A DNA stretch of 64,000 nt from Stomoxys calcitrans (GCF_963082655.1 NC_081554.1:43334854-43398853); one strand, 5' to 3'; counted from the stretch's first letter, positions 9,961-20,856 are shown. Made by a program: numbers and translations. Notes: generated by a model not told the origin, from the sequence alone.

Positions 9961-10879
9961 TGCACTCCTCTCTAGTTAGTGAGTAGGTGGAAGCATGTAA
10001 TCTTTTGGGGGCATAGCAATCTGATGAGCCCCTGACAAGGCCGAAATCGCGATCATTGCAGCCCACCCCTTGAAACATTTATCACACTACAAATGCTGAG
10101 ATTCTTTAAAGAGTTTTTGTTGCTTTTTTTTAATATAAGCAATAAATAAAAACCACATTGGTATATGAAATAAAACAAAATGAAATAATTTTTGTGGCCA
10201 AACTAAAGAAGTGCAAAAAACAAAAAAATTTAATATAAATATGAAAAATATACTCACGCAACTATCGATGGTATCCCAGTAACACTACAGGTGGCCAACA
10301 TAGCACATCAATAAACAAACCGAAAGAAAACCAAATAAGAGCATAGTTAATGTGTTTTTGATGACATGTCAAGCACACAAAATAAAAAACAAGAAATGAC
10401 AAACGATAACTTCCAATTATAGAAAACAAGCATCCAAAAAACTTGGAGAGACTAACATCACTATCTGTCCTCCCACATCAGAAATAAGGACAAAAAATAA
10501 AAGTTTTTTATTGCTTTTTAAATCCTAAAAGCATTTCAAATATAGAAATAATGGGGGTGGGTTTGAAATCTCTCATTCTCCCTTATTCACATTCATTCTT
10601 GTGGCGCACAGTGCAATTTTTTATAAATCATTTTAGCCAAGAAACAAAAATATCTTGCAGAGGTATAATTGCTTGCTGTCCTAAGCGTATTCACATGGAA
10701 CATGAATTGAATTCTATTCTGGAAAAAAAAATTTTTTTTTGGGTGACATTATTATAAAAATCCAGCATTTCTTAGTATACGAACCACTTCTCCACACAAC
10801 CATGTATCGTGGAGAAAAACGACGGCAAATCCTCCATCCACCAAAAGGACCTTCAGTCGCTAATGATAAGCGACTGCAA
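9961..10879. other. AT-rich sequence without recognised features
   Basis: The first 120 bp may be a continuation of LINE sequence that I cannot resolve. The rest is AT-rich with A runs. The short open frames at 10551-10978 have no motif and are not called. Confidence 0.5.
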
Positions 10880-12232
10880 CGTGCTCTATTCTCATATTGT
10901 ATACATCATTTATTTGAACCCCATATTGCCATTGCCCTCAAAATTGGATATCAAATTTGTTTTCTAATCTCATTTTAACTCCTTATTGCAAAAGTCGGCA
11001 AATATGTCCGGTTTGGCGTATTGGCCCTAAAAACTATGAATACTTAGTTCCACTCTCTTTAAGACCCGAATTGTTTTGGTGAGTAAATACGTCCTATTTT
11101 GGGTAGGGGCCAACTATCCGCTAAACAGTTGGCGTCTAATGTTGATATCAGATACGTGGTCTGCTCCCATATACCTTTAAATTGAGCCCCATATTTCCAT
11201 AGTCGGCAAACGTGACCGGCTTGGGGGATGGGCGGCCACTCTGTGAGTTGGCCTTGAAAATATACATCAGATTCGTGTTCCACTCTAAAAACCCTTTTAT
11301 TTGAGCCTCATATTGCAAAAGTCAGAAAATACTTACTATTCGGGTGGTATTGTGGGGGTGGACCCTATAACACTTTTCCCCAATATTGATATCAAATTCG
11401 TGCTTTACTCCCAAAGACCTTTTATTTGAGCCCCATATTGCTATGGTCGTAAATTTGTACCCTTTTGGGGATGTTTTTGGTGAGAGGCAGGCCCCCAAAC
11501 ACTTGGTCTCATATTTGGATATCAGATTCTAATTCTACACTCAAATACCTTTTAATTAAGCCCCATATTCCCATGGTCAGTAAATAAGTCCTGTTTGGGC
11601 GGTGTTTTGGGGAAGGGGTGGACCCCCAGAAACGTGGTCCCACATTTGGATATCATATTCGTATTCTACTCGCAAATACATGTCATTTGACTCCCATATT
11701 GCCATGGTCGGTAAATATGTCCGATTTTGGGGTGTTTTGGGGGTTGGGGTGGTCCCCCTAGCACTTAGTTCGACAAATGGATATCAGATACGTTTTCTTA
11801 TCCTAAATACCTTTCATTTGAGTCCCATATTGTCGTGGTTGGTCTTAATATATGTTTGGTAGGTTTTAGGGTGGGGCATCCCCCCTAGGTACCCCATCCA
11901 AAATTTGGATCCCAAATTTTTGTTTTTAGGGTACTATATGAGAGCACACGAAATTTCGCTTAAATCGCACCACCTATCTACGAGATCAGGCGTTTCTGAA
12001 AATTAGGGTAAGGGGGAGGGTCCGCCCCCCCCTCTTCAGATATCAAAAAATGTAGTACCCTACGTACCCTTTTCACCACAGAGTCATTATGCACCATCTG
12101 TGAAAATTTTAAGAAACTCGGTTCAGTCGTTTCTGAGTTTAAAAGGAACACACAAACATACAAACAAACAAACATACAAACAAACAAACATACAAACAAA
12201 CAAACAAACAAATTGATTTTTATATATAAGAT
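10880..12232 (-). mobile_element. Family C Helentron-like element, copy 1
   Basis: Tandem units of about 131 bp share TTTGAGTCCCATATTGCCAT and GGATATCAGATTCGTATTCT-like phrases. CCCATATT starts at 11432, 11562, 11693 and 11824. At the right end comes the family head in reverse: GGGAGGGTCCGCCCCCC, TTTCTGAGTTTAAAAGGAAC, an (AAAC)n tract at 12150-12210, and TTGATTTTTATATATAAG. The head therefore points right to left. No coding capacity. Confidence 0.78.
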
Positions 12233-12417
12233 TTGCCTGAAATTTTCGTGGTGATATTTTTCTATGACTTCTACGGCATGACAAGTACGGTCCATATCGT
12301 TCAATTACTTGATATAGCTCATATATATTTGAAGAATCATTCAAATTACTAGACAAATGCGATCCATGGTGGAGGGTCTAGAAGGTTTGGCCCGGCCGAA
12401 CGTAGCACGCTTTTACT
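12233..12417 (+). mobile_element. Family A element, 3' end only
   Basis: Contains the family A 3' module: GATCCATGGTGGAGGGTCTA, then TTTGGCCCGGCCGAACGTAG and ACGCTTTTACTT. Only the final part of the element is present. Its 3' end abuts the 5' start of another family A element with essentially no spacer. Confidence 0.8.
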
Positions 12418-13124
12418 TTATATACCCTCCACCATAACATGGGGGGTATACTAACTTTCTTGACTTCTTGAGCCTCTTGAGTGCGCAATTCTTATCCGAC
12501 TGGGATGAAATCTTGCACGACGTGTTTTGTTATGATACCCAACAACTGTGCCAAGTATGGTTCAAATCGGTCCATAACCTGATATAGCTGTCATATAAAC
12601 AGATCTGGGGATTTGACTTCTTGAGCTTCTAGAGGGCCCAATTCCTATCCGATTTGGCTGAAATTTTGCATGACGTTTTTTATTCCTACAACTGTGTCAA
12701 ATAACGTTCAAATCGGTCCATAACCTGATATAGCTGCCATATAAACCGATCTGGGATCTTGACTTCTTGATCCCTAGAAGTCGCAATTATTATCCGTACG
12801 ACGGATCCTCTCATGACCATCAACAAACGTGTTTATGATGGTCTGAATCGGTCTATTGCCCGATACAGCTCCCATATAAATCGTTCTCTCTATTTTACTT
12901 CTTGAGCCCCCAATGGGCGCAATTTTTATTCGAACTGGCTGAAATTTTACATATGGTCCGTACCGGACCATATCTTGATATCGCTCTAATAACAGAGGAA
13001 ATCTTTTCTTATATCCTATTTTGCCTAAGAAGAGATGCCGGGAAAAGAACTCGACAAATGCGATCCATGGTGGAGGGTATATAAGATTCGGCCCGGCCGA
13101 ACTTAGCACGCTTTTATTTGTTAT
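12418..13124 (+). mobile_element. Family A element, internally deleted
   Basis: Starts with TATACCCTCCACCATAACAT and GGGGGGTATACTAA and then passes directly into the central repeats (GATATAGCTGCCATATAAAC, TTGACTTCTTGA), so the conserved core and microsatellite are missing. It ends with GGTGGAGGGTATATAAGATT, the palindrome TTCGGCCCGGCCGAA and ACTTAGCACGCTTTTATTTG. The 5' and 3' modules share ATACCCTCCACC and its reverse complement, a subterminal inverted repeat. Confidence 0.85.
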
Positions 13125-13129
13125 AGCTG

Positions 13130-13325
13130 AGATCCTTTTCAATAACATGCTTTAGTTCGGCATATATTGCCGGTTTGATATTCAAGTTGTCAATTCTATA
13201 ATCATGTTTGGTATTCACATTACGGGATTGCTTTTCCCAACGATTAAATATTAATTCGAAATGACTTGCAAACAGTTCCGCTTCCCCTTAAAGCTTTCTT
13301 ATCCAGATCCCATCATTACTAACCA
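13130..13325 (-). pseudogene. Short LINE fragment (linker region)
   Basis: The minus strand reads VSNDGIWIRKL, a stop, then EAELFASHFELIFNRWEKQS. It resembles the segment between endonuclease and reverse transcriptase in Jockey-like LINEs (a GIW...A..FA.HF..IF pattern). The fragment is short and carries at least one stop. The identification rests on the pattern only. Confidence 0.45.
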
Positions 13326-15129
13326 TAGCTCCCATATAAATCAAATTTTCAATATGACATCTTAGACATCTGGGCTTATCAATTTTTATCAGATTTTTCT
13401 AAAATTTCAATACCAAAAAGCAAACCAAATATGTTCATATGATCCATTGAGTTGAACGATTAAAGTTACTTTGAATTTTCTCAGTACACTTTCATGTTAA
13501 ATGTTTTAACCCATAACCCAGACCAGTTCTATGGTTTCCACACATCAGCTTGCTTTGCAAACTAAATTCATAAAAAAAGGTTTTACCACTCAGGAAAAAA
13601 AACAGACAAAGGGTCATAATTTATTATGGCAAAGATACACCCTTTACAACATAGAATGCGTGGTATATATTTTCTTTTTATCACATGGCATTTTAAGTTT
13701 TTGAAAAACCAAACCGAAGATAAAGGCAAAAGAGGAAGTCATCCACAATGATGTCAAGGCCTAGTGTACACATTCTTCAAAGGGTAACAGGCGGATGTTA
13801 TCGTCAATAAATTATTTTAAATGCTGCCATTCAATGGCTTTTAGCTAATCGGCTCCCTTTCTACGATCCATGGAGATGTAAGCATGCAATTTAAAGTTTT
13901 CAACTGTTGTAAAATCCTAGGGATTTGTTATGGTCTAATAAAAATTTAATAAAATCATCAATATTCATCTCACCCCTCCGATTTTGACACAATAATTCCC
14001 ATATACGCATGTCAATTATTAAATATCGCTCGCTCACACACATACAGACATCGTCAGGACATGCTCTACCGTAAGATTAGTTTCCATTTAGAAAAGTTTA
14101 ACATGAATGTTTCAACTTATGAAAGAGAAGAAGCCAACATTTAGCTACAGCATTGAGGAAGGGAATTGGGAAATGTGACATTGCCCGCAATCGATCTATT
14201 TTGCACTAGATTAGGTAAGTAAGAAAGCCAAGCTGAAGACAAATCAAGAGACAGTAGTCAATAAGACCAATTCCTAAGAAAGTATGGCCAGATTAAAAAT
14301 CGCTAAATACCCTTTCATAAAAATTTCCACTTTCCGACCACTTTTTTGGACAAAGTAAAATTTGATCCCACTATAAAAATCACTACCTTATTAAAATCCA
14401 TTTCCATAAGTCTATCAATAACTTTCCATTCATAAAATCTCTATTTGTTTACCATCGTCTTAATATTTCGATCCAAGACGGTATATCTTATAATTCTTGG
14501 CTACATGCTGGTTCGAGATTTTGTGTTGGTACGTACGTATATAGGTAACGTTTATATTGAAAAGATGCCGCATTAGCAACATGTCAAATTGTCTAAAGTT
14601 GTGTTTACGTGAGCGGAAATTATTATTATTGTTTGATTGTTTGTGTGTAGGTGTACATACATATGTACGATGTATACGATGAGGTGTGTATGCATCTGCA
14701 TATACACACACATACACACACACATATGCTATTTCACTCGCTATGTTTGTTTTCTATTGTTCTTCGGTCTGTTGATATATCCGCTCAACTATCTTCAACG
14801 CTAATGAAGGTGTCTACAAAGTGCGTGGCTGAATGTTTGCGCACGTGCCATTGTCAAAATCTTTACTACGTATATTGAAGCAGTTGATTCCTTTGCCTTC
14901 ATGCAATCAAATAATCACTAAAGTAGGATAAATGGTGCACAGGGAACATTTCCCATACGAAGTGATGCGTACAATATTTGGTAGTTGAATTTATAAAAAA
15001 TTCATTTCATTCATTCATCTAAAAACAGTAGTGTTTGAGGAAGTTTTTAACTGTGCCCGCGCTTAAGTGAAAAAGAGATAATGAATTTGTGAAAAAAGTA
15101 AAAACATGGTTATGAAAGAAAGGCACAAG
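13326..15129. other. AT-rich sequence, a CA microsatellite, no gene recognised
   Basis: No repeat family or gene motif seen apart from an (AC)n-like tract at about 14702-14727. The open frames around 14460-14878 derive from low-complexity sequence. This is one of the longer stretches that could be host intergenic or intronic DNA. Confidence 0.5.
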
Positions 15130-15480
15130 CGTTATGTACTAGGAGGTGTAAGCCAAAACGCATTAGTTCGGCAGGGTCGAACCTCGGATACCCACCATGT
15201 AGGAATAAATCATAGCATCGACCGATCTAGACCAGGTCCGGCACAAAACTACTAAATTTTCCAAATTTCAGGGAAATCGTTGCATATATATACCTTTTAT
15301 GAGCTGAAGCAACCGAATCGGAAAACCGGTTTAAATGAAGGCTATATCCAATATGGTTCAGATTGACCTGTAGTCCGCACGGATATCACTGGGCCAAACA
15401 CAGCTCACCAACCTTAATGTTAAGCGAAATCGGCTGATAAATGCGTCCATTATGATTACAAGACATTCCGTGCGGAGTTC
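15130..15480 (-). mobile_element. Diverged Helentron-like fragment (type D)
   Basis: Begins with a relic of the reversed 3' end (TTAGTTCGGCAGGGTCGAAC, then GGATACCCACCATG) and continues with GGCTATATCCAATATGGTTC and AAGCGAAATCGGCTGATAAA. These are diverged versions of the family A/B repeat phrases. Boundaries are approximate. Confidence 0.5.
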
Positions 15481-15790
15481 CATGCTAATCTTCCATCGAA
15501 CGCCTCCCCAGGTAGTGGATTGGGGCAAGCTCATCAGATACGACGGGTACCGCAGGAATAAAATATGCGAGGCGAAGTAACAAGTTATCACAACCAGGGG
15601 GCGTCCTCATGCATACGAATACAATCACGATGGGTTCGAGCAATGGGGTCGACAAAGGCAATGGCCAACAGTGGCGCTCGTAGTTCTTCAGAAAATTCAC
15701 CATCAAAAAAACCCGTCCAAGTGGGTCGCTGGCAGCAGCAGCACAAGGCACTGATGCGATGGCCCAAACAGCCATCCATCTAAAACATGA
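15481..15790. other. GC-richer island of unknown origin
   Basis: This stretch is visibly richer in G and C than its flanks and has open frames on both strands (plus 15565-15783; minus 15485-15775 and 15588-15779). None shows a motif I recognise. It sits between two mobile-element fragments. It could be a captured host exon fragment, part of an unrecognised transposon, or chance. Confidence 0.35.
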
Positions 15791-15794
15791 AGCG

Positions 15795-16706
15795 AAATCG
15801 GGAGATGGGTTTGTGTAGGAGCTGTATCAAGCTGTTGATCGATTCAGACCATATTAGACACGTATATTGAAGGTCATGAGAGAAACCGTTGTACAAAATT
15901 TCTGCCAAATCGGATGAGAATTGCGCCCTCTATAGGCCAAGAAGTCAAGACCCAAGATCGGTTTATATGGCATCTATATCAGGTTATGTACCGATTTGAA
16001 CCATTCTTTGCACAGTTGTTGGAAGTCGCAACAAAACTCCTCTTGCAAAATTTCTGCCAAATCGGATGAGAATTGAGCCCTCTATAGGCTCAAGAAGTCA
16101 AGACCCAAGATTGGTTTAAATGGCAGCTATATCAAAACATGGACCGATTTGGCCCATTTACAATCCCAATCGACCAACACTAATAAGAAATATTTGTGCA
16201 AAATTTCAAGCGACTAGCTCTACTCCTTCGTTAGCGTGCTTTCGACATACGGACGGACAAACGAGCAAAGCTAGATCGACTTAGAATGTCATGATCAAGA
16301 ATATATATACTTTATGGGATCTTAGGCGAATATTTGGAAGTGTTACAAACGCAATTGGAGGCCACCGTAGCGCAGAGGTTAGCATGCCCGACTATGAAGC
16401 TGAACGCCTGGGTTCGAATCCTGGGGAGACCATCAGAAAAAATTTTCAGGGGTGGTTTTCCCCTCCCAATGCTGGCAACATTTGTGAGGTACTATGCCAT
16501 GTAAAGCATCTCTCCTTAGAGGAGTCGCACTGCGGCACGCCGTTCGGACTCGGCTATAAAAAGGAGGCCCTTGCACTCATTGATATGTGAGAAGTTTACC
16601 CCCGTTCCTTAGTGGAATGTTCATGGGCAAAATTTTCAATTTATTTGCATTTGTTACAAACGCAATGACGAGATTAGTATACCCCTATCCTATGGTGGAG
16701 GGTATA
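15795..16706 (-). mobile_element. Family A element, 3' truncated, split by a SINE
   Basis: Reversed central repeats (GATCGGTTTATATGGCATCT, CCAAATCGGATGAGAATTG, CTCAAGAAGTCAAGACCCAA) lead to a short GGACGGAC remnant of the microsatellite near 16249. After it come the core ATATATATACTTTATGGGAT, then TAGTATACCCC and TATGGTGGAGGGTATA at 16674-16706. A tRNA-derived SINE interrupts the core at 16356-16651 with a 15-bp target duplication. Confidence 0.88.
16356..16651 (+). mobile_element. tRNA-derived SINE, family S1, copy a
   Basis: Has RNA polymerase III box A TAGCGCAGAGG (16368-16378) and box B GGTTCGAATCC (16411-16421). A non-tRNA body follows with GGTGGTTTTCCCCTCCCAAT, GCACTGCGGCACGCCGTTCG and GAAGTTTACCCCCGTTCCTT, then a T-rich tail with TTTGCATT. 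It is flanked by perfect 15-bp target duplications TGTTACAAACGCAAT at 16341-16355 and 16652-16666. Length is 296 bp. It inserted into the core of a family A element, so it is younger than that copy. Confidence 0.95.
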
Positions 16707-16710
16707 AAAA

Positions 16711-16872
16711 TTCACTGAGCTAAATTTCTGTAATAAAGCGCATATTTTGCAAAATATGCGCTTATTGGGGCCAATATCTTAAATCGGGAGATGGGTCTAT
16801 ATGGAGGCTATATTCAAATATGATCCCATCTAAATCAAACTGTGTAAGATCATCGATAGACGGGTCGGATAA
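16711..16872. other. Repeat-derived fragment left of mariner copy 1
   Basis: Contains a perfect inverted repeat GCGCATATTTTGC / GCAAAATATGCGC (16738-16763), followed by AAATCGGGAGATGGGTCTAT and GGAGGCTATATTCAAATATG. These are reversed Helentron-like repeat phrases. Too short to assign to a family. Confidence 0.45.
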
Positions 16873-17793
16873 TAAAGGGTGATTTTTTAGCTATTATCTT
16901 TTTGGCAAAACTGGTTTAAACAGCTCACGCACGTTTCGTGTTTGGTTTCCCAGTCAAATATCTTTAATTTGGTGTAGAATTTAACCATGAATCGTCTTAC
17001 AAACGAACATCGCTTGCAAATTATTGAACTTTGTTATCAAAATACGTGCTCTGTTAAGAAAGTTCTTTGCGAGCTTCATTGTGTTCAGCGACGAAGCTCA
17101 TTTTTGACACAAATAAGCAGAATTGTCGATCTTGAAGGGAAGATCAGCTAGAAGCATTGCAAAAGCTATCAATGCATCCAGAAAATGTCATAGTTTGGTG
17201 TGGTTTATGGGCTGGTGGCATCATTGGACCGTACTTCTTCAAAGATGATGCGAATCGTCACGTAACTGTGAATGGTGAGCGCTATCGTGAGATGAAATCG
17301 AATTTTTTTTTGCCCAAAATGCAAGAGCTTGACTTGACTTGCAAGACATGCGATTTCACAAGACGATGCCACATGCCATACAGCACGCGGTAACAATGGA
17401 CTTATTGAAAGGCGAGTTCGGTGAAGATTTTATTTCACATTCGGGACCGATCAATTGGCGGCCTAGATTGTGCGATTTAACGCTTATAGACTATTTTTTG
17501 TAGGGCTATGTTAAAGCTCATGTCTATACAAACAAGTCCGCTTTACTTGACGCACTGGGACACAACATTAAAACATGTATTTGTGAGATACCGGCCGAAA
17601 TGTTGGAAAGAGTATGGACTAAGCGGATGGACCAATTGAGACGCAGTCACGGTCAACATTTGCAGGAAATAATCTTCAAACATTAAATTATATGGACCGT
17701 ACTATCGATTCAATTAAAGATTTCATGAATTTTTCTGAATTTTATGTGTTTTTTTTTTAGACTTTTCTATAGCTACTAAAAAATTACCTTTTA
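16873..17793 (+). pseudogene. Mariner-like element with deleted transposase, copy 1
   Basis: Imperfect terminal inverted repeats (AAAGGGTGATTTTTTAGC at the left; reverse complement AAAAGGTAATTTTTTAGTAGC at the right) and TA at the ends. The transposase starts at 16987 with MNRLTNEHRLQIIEL (helix-turn-helix start) and then jumps to FSDEAHF (first Asp at 17090-17092), so about 110 codons of the N-terminal half are missing. It continues with VIVWCGLWAGGIIGPYFFKD, ATCHTA preceded by the second Asp (17362-17364), and IDYFL with the third Asp (17489-17491). The second and third Asp are about 41 residues apart. Stops and frameshifts make it non-functional. Confidence 0.9.
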
Positions 17794-17995
17794 TAAGCCA
17801 ATTTAACATCCATATAAGCCAAATTCCCTATTAATCTGCTACGGCCCCTAGAAGTTTAAATTTTTGTATAATTTGGTGGCAATTTGGTATGTTAAGTACA
17901 CATGGGCCCCTCAAATAAATGCATATGGAATACATGGTGGTGTTGGCTTCCCAAAATTCAGTCCAGCCTAACTTAGCACGTTTTTGCTTGTTTAT
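17794..17995 (+). mobile_element. Helentron-like 3' end fragment
   Basis: Ends with CAGTCCAGCCTAACTTAGCA and CGTTTTTGCTTGTTT, a diverged form of the family A 3' terminus, preceded by CCATATAAGCCAAATTCCCT. Its orientation is opposite to the fragment left of the mariner, so the two are probably not one element. Confidence 0.5.
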
Positions 17996-19210
17996 ATAGA
18001 AGTGTTACTAATCCTCAATTCAATAATTGCCTTTCATATCAATAGTGGTATCATGAGATACGCATATATCCCAATTTACCTGATAAAATAGTTTAATCTT
18101 TTTAGCATCTTGCCACAATGTAATGTAGTAGCAACACTCTAGTTTTTGCAAACCCATCCATTTGTTTGTTAAATGTTTGTATTTTTCTTCGAATGACAAA
18201 ACTTTTTATATGTGTATATGGATGCTATGACGGAATACAATGCATATGTAGTTTGCTTTTGTTTTCGTTGTGAATTGAGGCAGTAGCAGCAGCATAACGA
18301 ACAATAACAATTATTGTTATAACAACATTGACAATACACAACAGGCAAACAACTCGGAAGCCATTCAATACTTTGTGCCATTTGTACCCTCCAAAAACCC
18401 AACCGCCAACGACACTCAGTGTTTCTGTAGGTGCTTAAGTAAATACAAAAATTTAACGTTTTCGGAAATGTATACATCCATACATTAATATTTTATGCCG
18501 GTTGACGAGGCATCAATGAAAAGTATGGTAAAATATATATAAATAACTAACTCTTGGAAAAAACCAACCACCAAATTTGTATGTGAAACTTTAAATTTTC
18601 AACGAATTTTAGCATTGAATCGAAGACATTCTTTGTTGAAGTACGTAAGGAAATCTCTACAAGAGATTTAACAGACAAAATTATTGATATTATGTTGACT
18701 TTCAACAAATTCTTTAGTTGAGGTAGTTGTAAAAATAGGCATACTACCACGTGGAGCACAAAACTCTCATGTCATTCATGACTGGCAAATCAAGGAGTCC
18801 CCCGGTCGGCCCAAAAAAAAAATTATTTTTTTTTTTCATTAAACTTATTTTAGAAAATTCGGCATAAAAAATATGAATTTCCGGTTCAGAAAAAAAAAAT
18901 TTAGAGGGGTTTTACATTTTTTTTTTTAATTAATTAATTGATACACTTATTACTGTCCATCAGTACTTATTGATTTATTTCATCATAAAGAAGATGATGT
19001 CGGTAGGCTAGAGGTTGCGGGCAAGACTACCAAACATGAGTTCAATACTCTGCGGCACCAAAACTATTAAAATTTGTTTTTAAGGGTGAGAGTGAGAGAG
19101 GAAAACCCGGGAGCAGCAGTAAAACGAAAGAGACAAAGCAGCGCGAGCCGAACAAAGAAAACAAAAACACCACCACTCGAACAAAGCACATGCGTTGGCT
19201 GGTTGGATGG
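17996..19210. other. AT-rich sequence without recognised features
   Basis: Homopolymer tracts occur at about 18817-18838, 18888-18899 and 18920-18930. The open frames on the minus strand (18169-18477, 18547-18759) show no motif. No repeat family recognised. Confidence 0.5.
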
Positions 19211-20400
19211 TTTTTATACCCTCCACCATAGGATGGGGGTATACTAATTTCGTCATTCTGTTTGTAACTCCTCGAAATATTCATCTACGACCCCATAAAG
19301 TATATATATATTTTTGATCGTTATGACATTTTAAGTCGAACTAGTCATGTCCGTCCGTCCGTCTGTCCGTCCGTACGTCTGACCGTCCGTCCGTACGTCT
19401 GTCCGTCCGTCCGTACGTCTGTCTGTCGAAAGCATGGTAACTTTCGAAGGAGTAAAACTAGTCGCATGAAATTTTGCACAAATACTTCTAATTAGTGTAG
19501 GTCGGTTGGGATTATAAATGGGCTATATCGGTCCACGTTTTGATATAGCTGCCATATAAACCGATCTGGGATCTTGACTTCTTGAGCCACTAGAATGCAC
19601 AATTATTATACGATTTGGCTGAAATTTTGCATGAGGTGTTTTATTATGACTATCAACAACTGTGCTGAGTATGGTTGAAATCGGTCCATAACCTGATATA
19701 GCTGCCATATAAACCAATCTGGGTTCTTGACTTCTTGAGCGTCCAGAGTGCGCAATTATTATCCGATTTTGCTGAAATTTTGCACGACGTGTTTTGTTAT
19801 GACTTCCAACAACTGTGTTAAGAAAAGTTAAAATCGGTCCATAGCCAGATATAGCTGCCATATAAACCGATCTGGGGTTTTGATATATTGAGCCTCTACA
19901 GGGAGCAATTATTATCCAATTTAGCTGAAATTTTGCATGAGGTGTTTTGTTATGACATTCAACAACTTTGCTAAGAATAGTTCAAATCGGTCCATTACCT
20001 GATATAGCTGCCATATAAACCGATATGGGATCTTGACTTCTTGAGCCTCTAAAAAGCGCAAGAATTATCCGATTTGGCTGAAATTTTGTACAACGGATTC
20101 TCCCATGACCCTTTAACATACGTGTCGAATATGGCATGGATCGGTTTATAGCCTAATACAGCTCCCCTATAAACCGATCTCCCTATTTTACTTCTTCAGC
20201 CCCTTAAGTGCGCAATTCTTTCTAGATTTGGCTGAAATTATACACAATGACTTCTACTATGGTCTCCAATATTCAACATTCTTTTATTCTTTGTTTGCCT
20301 AAAAAGAGATACCGTGGAAAGAGCTCGACAAATTCGATCTATGGTGGAGGGTATATAAGATTCGGCCCGACCAAACTTAGCACGCTTTTACTTGTTTGCC
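19211..20400 (+). mobile_element. Family A Helentron-like element, near full length
   Basis: The best complete example of family A. The 5' module is TATACCCTCCACCATAGGAT then GGGGGTATACTAATTTCGTC. The core includes CCCCATAAAGTATATATATA, GACATTTTAAGTCGAACTAG and a GTCC/GTCT/GTAC microsatellite (19350-19427). Central repeats follow, with GCCATATAAA at 19551, 19704, 19857 and 20010 (exact 153-bp period). The 3' module is GGTGGAGGGTATATAAGATT, CGGCCCGACC, AACTTAGCACGCTTTTACTT. No protein is encoded. The order and several core phrases closely resemble Drosophila INE-1/DINE-1 as I remember it. Confidence 0.9.
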
Positions 20401-20856
20401 TTGCTTATGGACATATTGTTGTTGTTTTTATGTGTTAGCTTCAACAACAAATTTGTACCTTGGGTCGTTGAGATTCAAAATAAATTGTTGCCAGAAAATT
20501 AACAAATTTCATAGTTATTTTTTCGACCAAAGTTGTTGATTTGAAAATTATTTTTATCAGTGTAGGAAATAGTGAAAGTTAGTTAACTTTGGTTGAGCCG
20601 CGATTTATCTCAGTTTATTTCGAAAAAAATTCCCAACAGATCGAGAAATAATAGAAGCTTCTTAAAGATGAAGTAGTCAAAATATTGAAAAGATTTCTAT
20701 AGGAACTATTTTAAATTTACGCCCTATGTGTATGTAGTCAACATCCATAGCAAAAATAAATAACAGCCTTGTGAAATTGACACCACTGCTTTATTAAAGT
20801 CATGTTATCAGATCAACATCAAATATTCATAAACCAACAACAAGTTTTTGTATAAA
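20401..20856. other. AT-rich sequence without recognised features
   Basis: No repeat family or coding signal seen. Confidence 0.5.

Noticed and set aside
16363..16434. Possible tRNA gene at the SINE heads (also 36146 and 63225)
   Set aside because: Boxes A and B are present, but the sequence continues into a conserved SINE body with target duplications, and several dispersed copies exist.
19523..19861. Open frames of up to 129 codons in family A repeats (also 33764-34153, 57827-58216)
   Set aside because: Because 153 bp is 51 codons, frames stay open over several units and repeat the same peptide; no domain and no coding copy is kept across the element.
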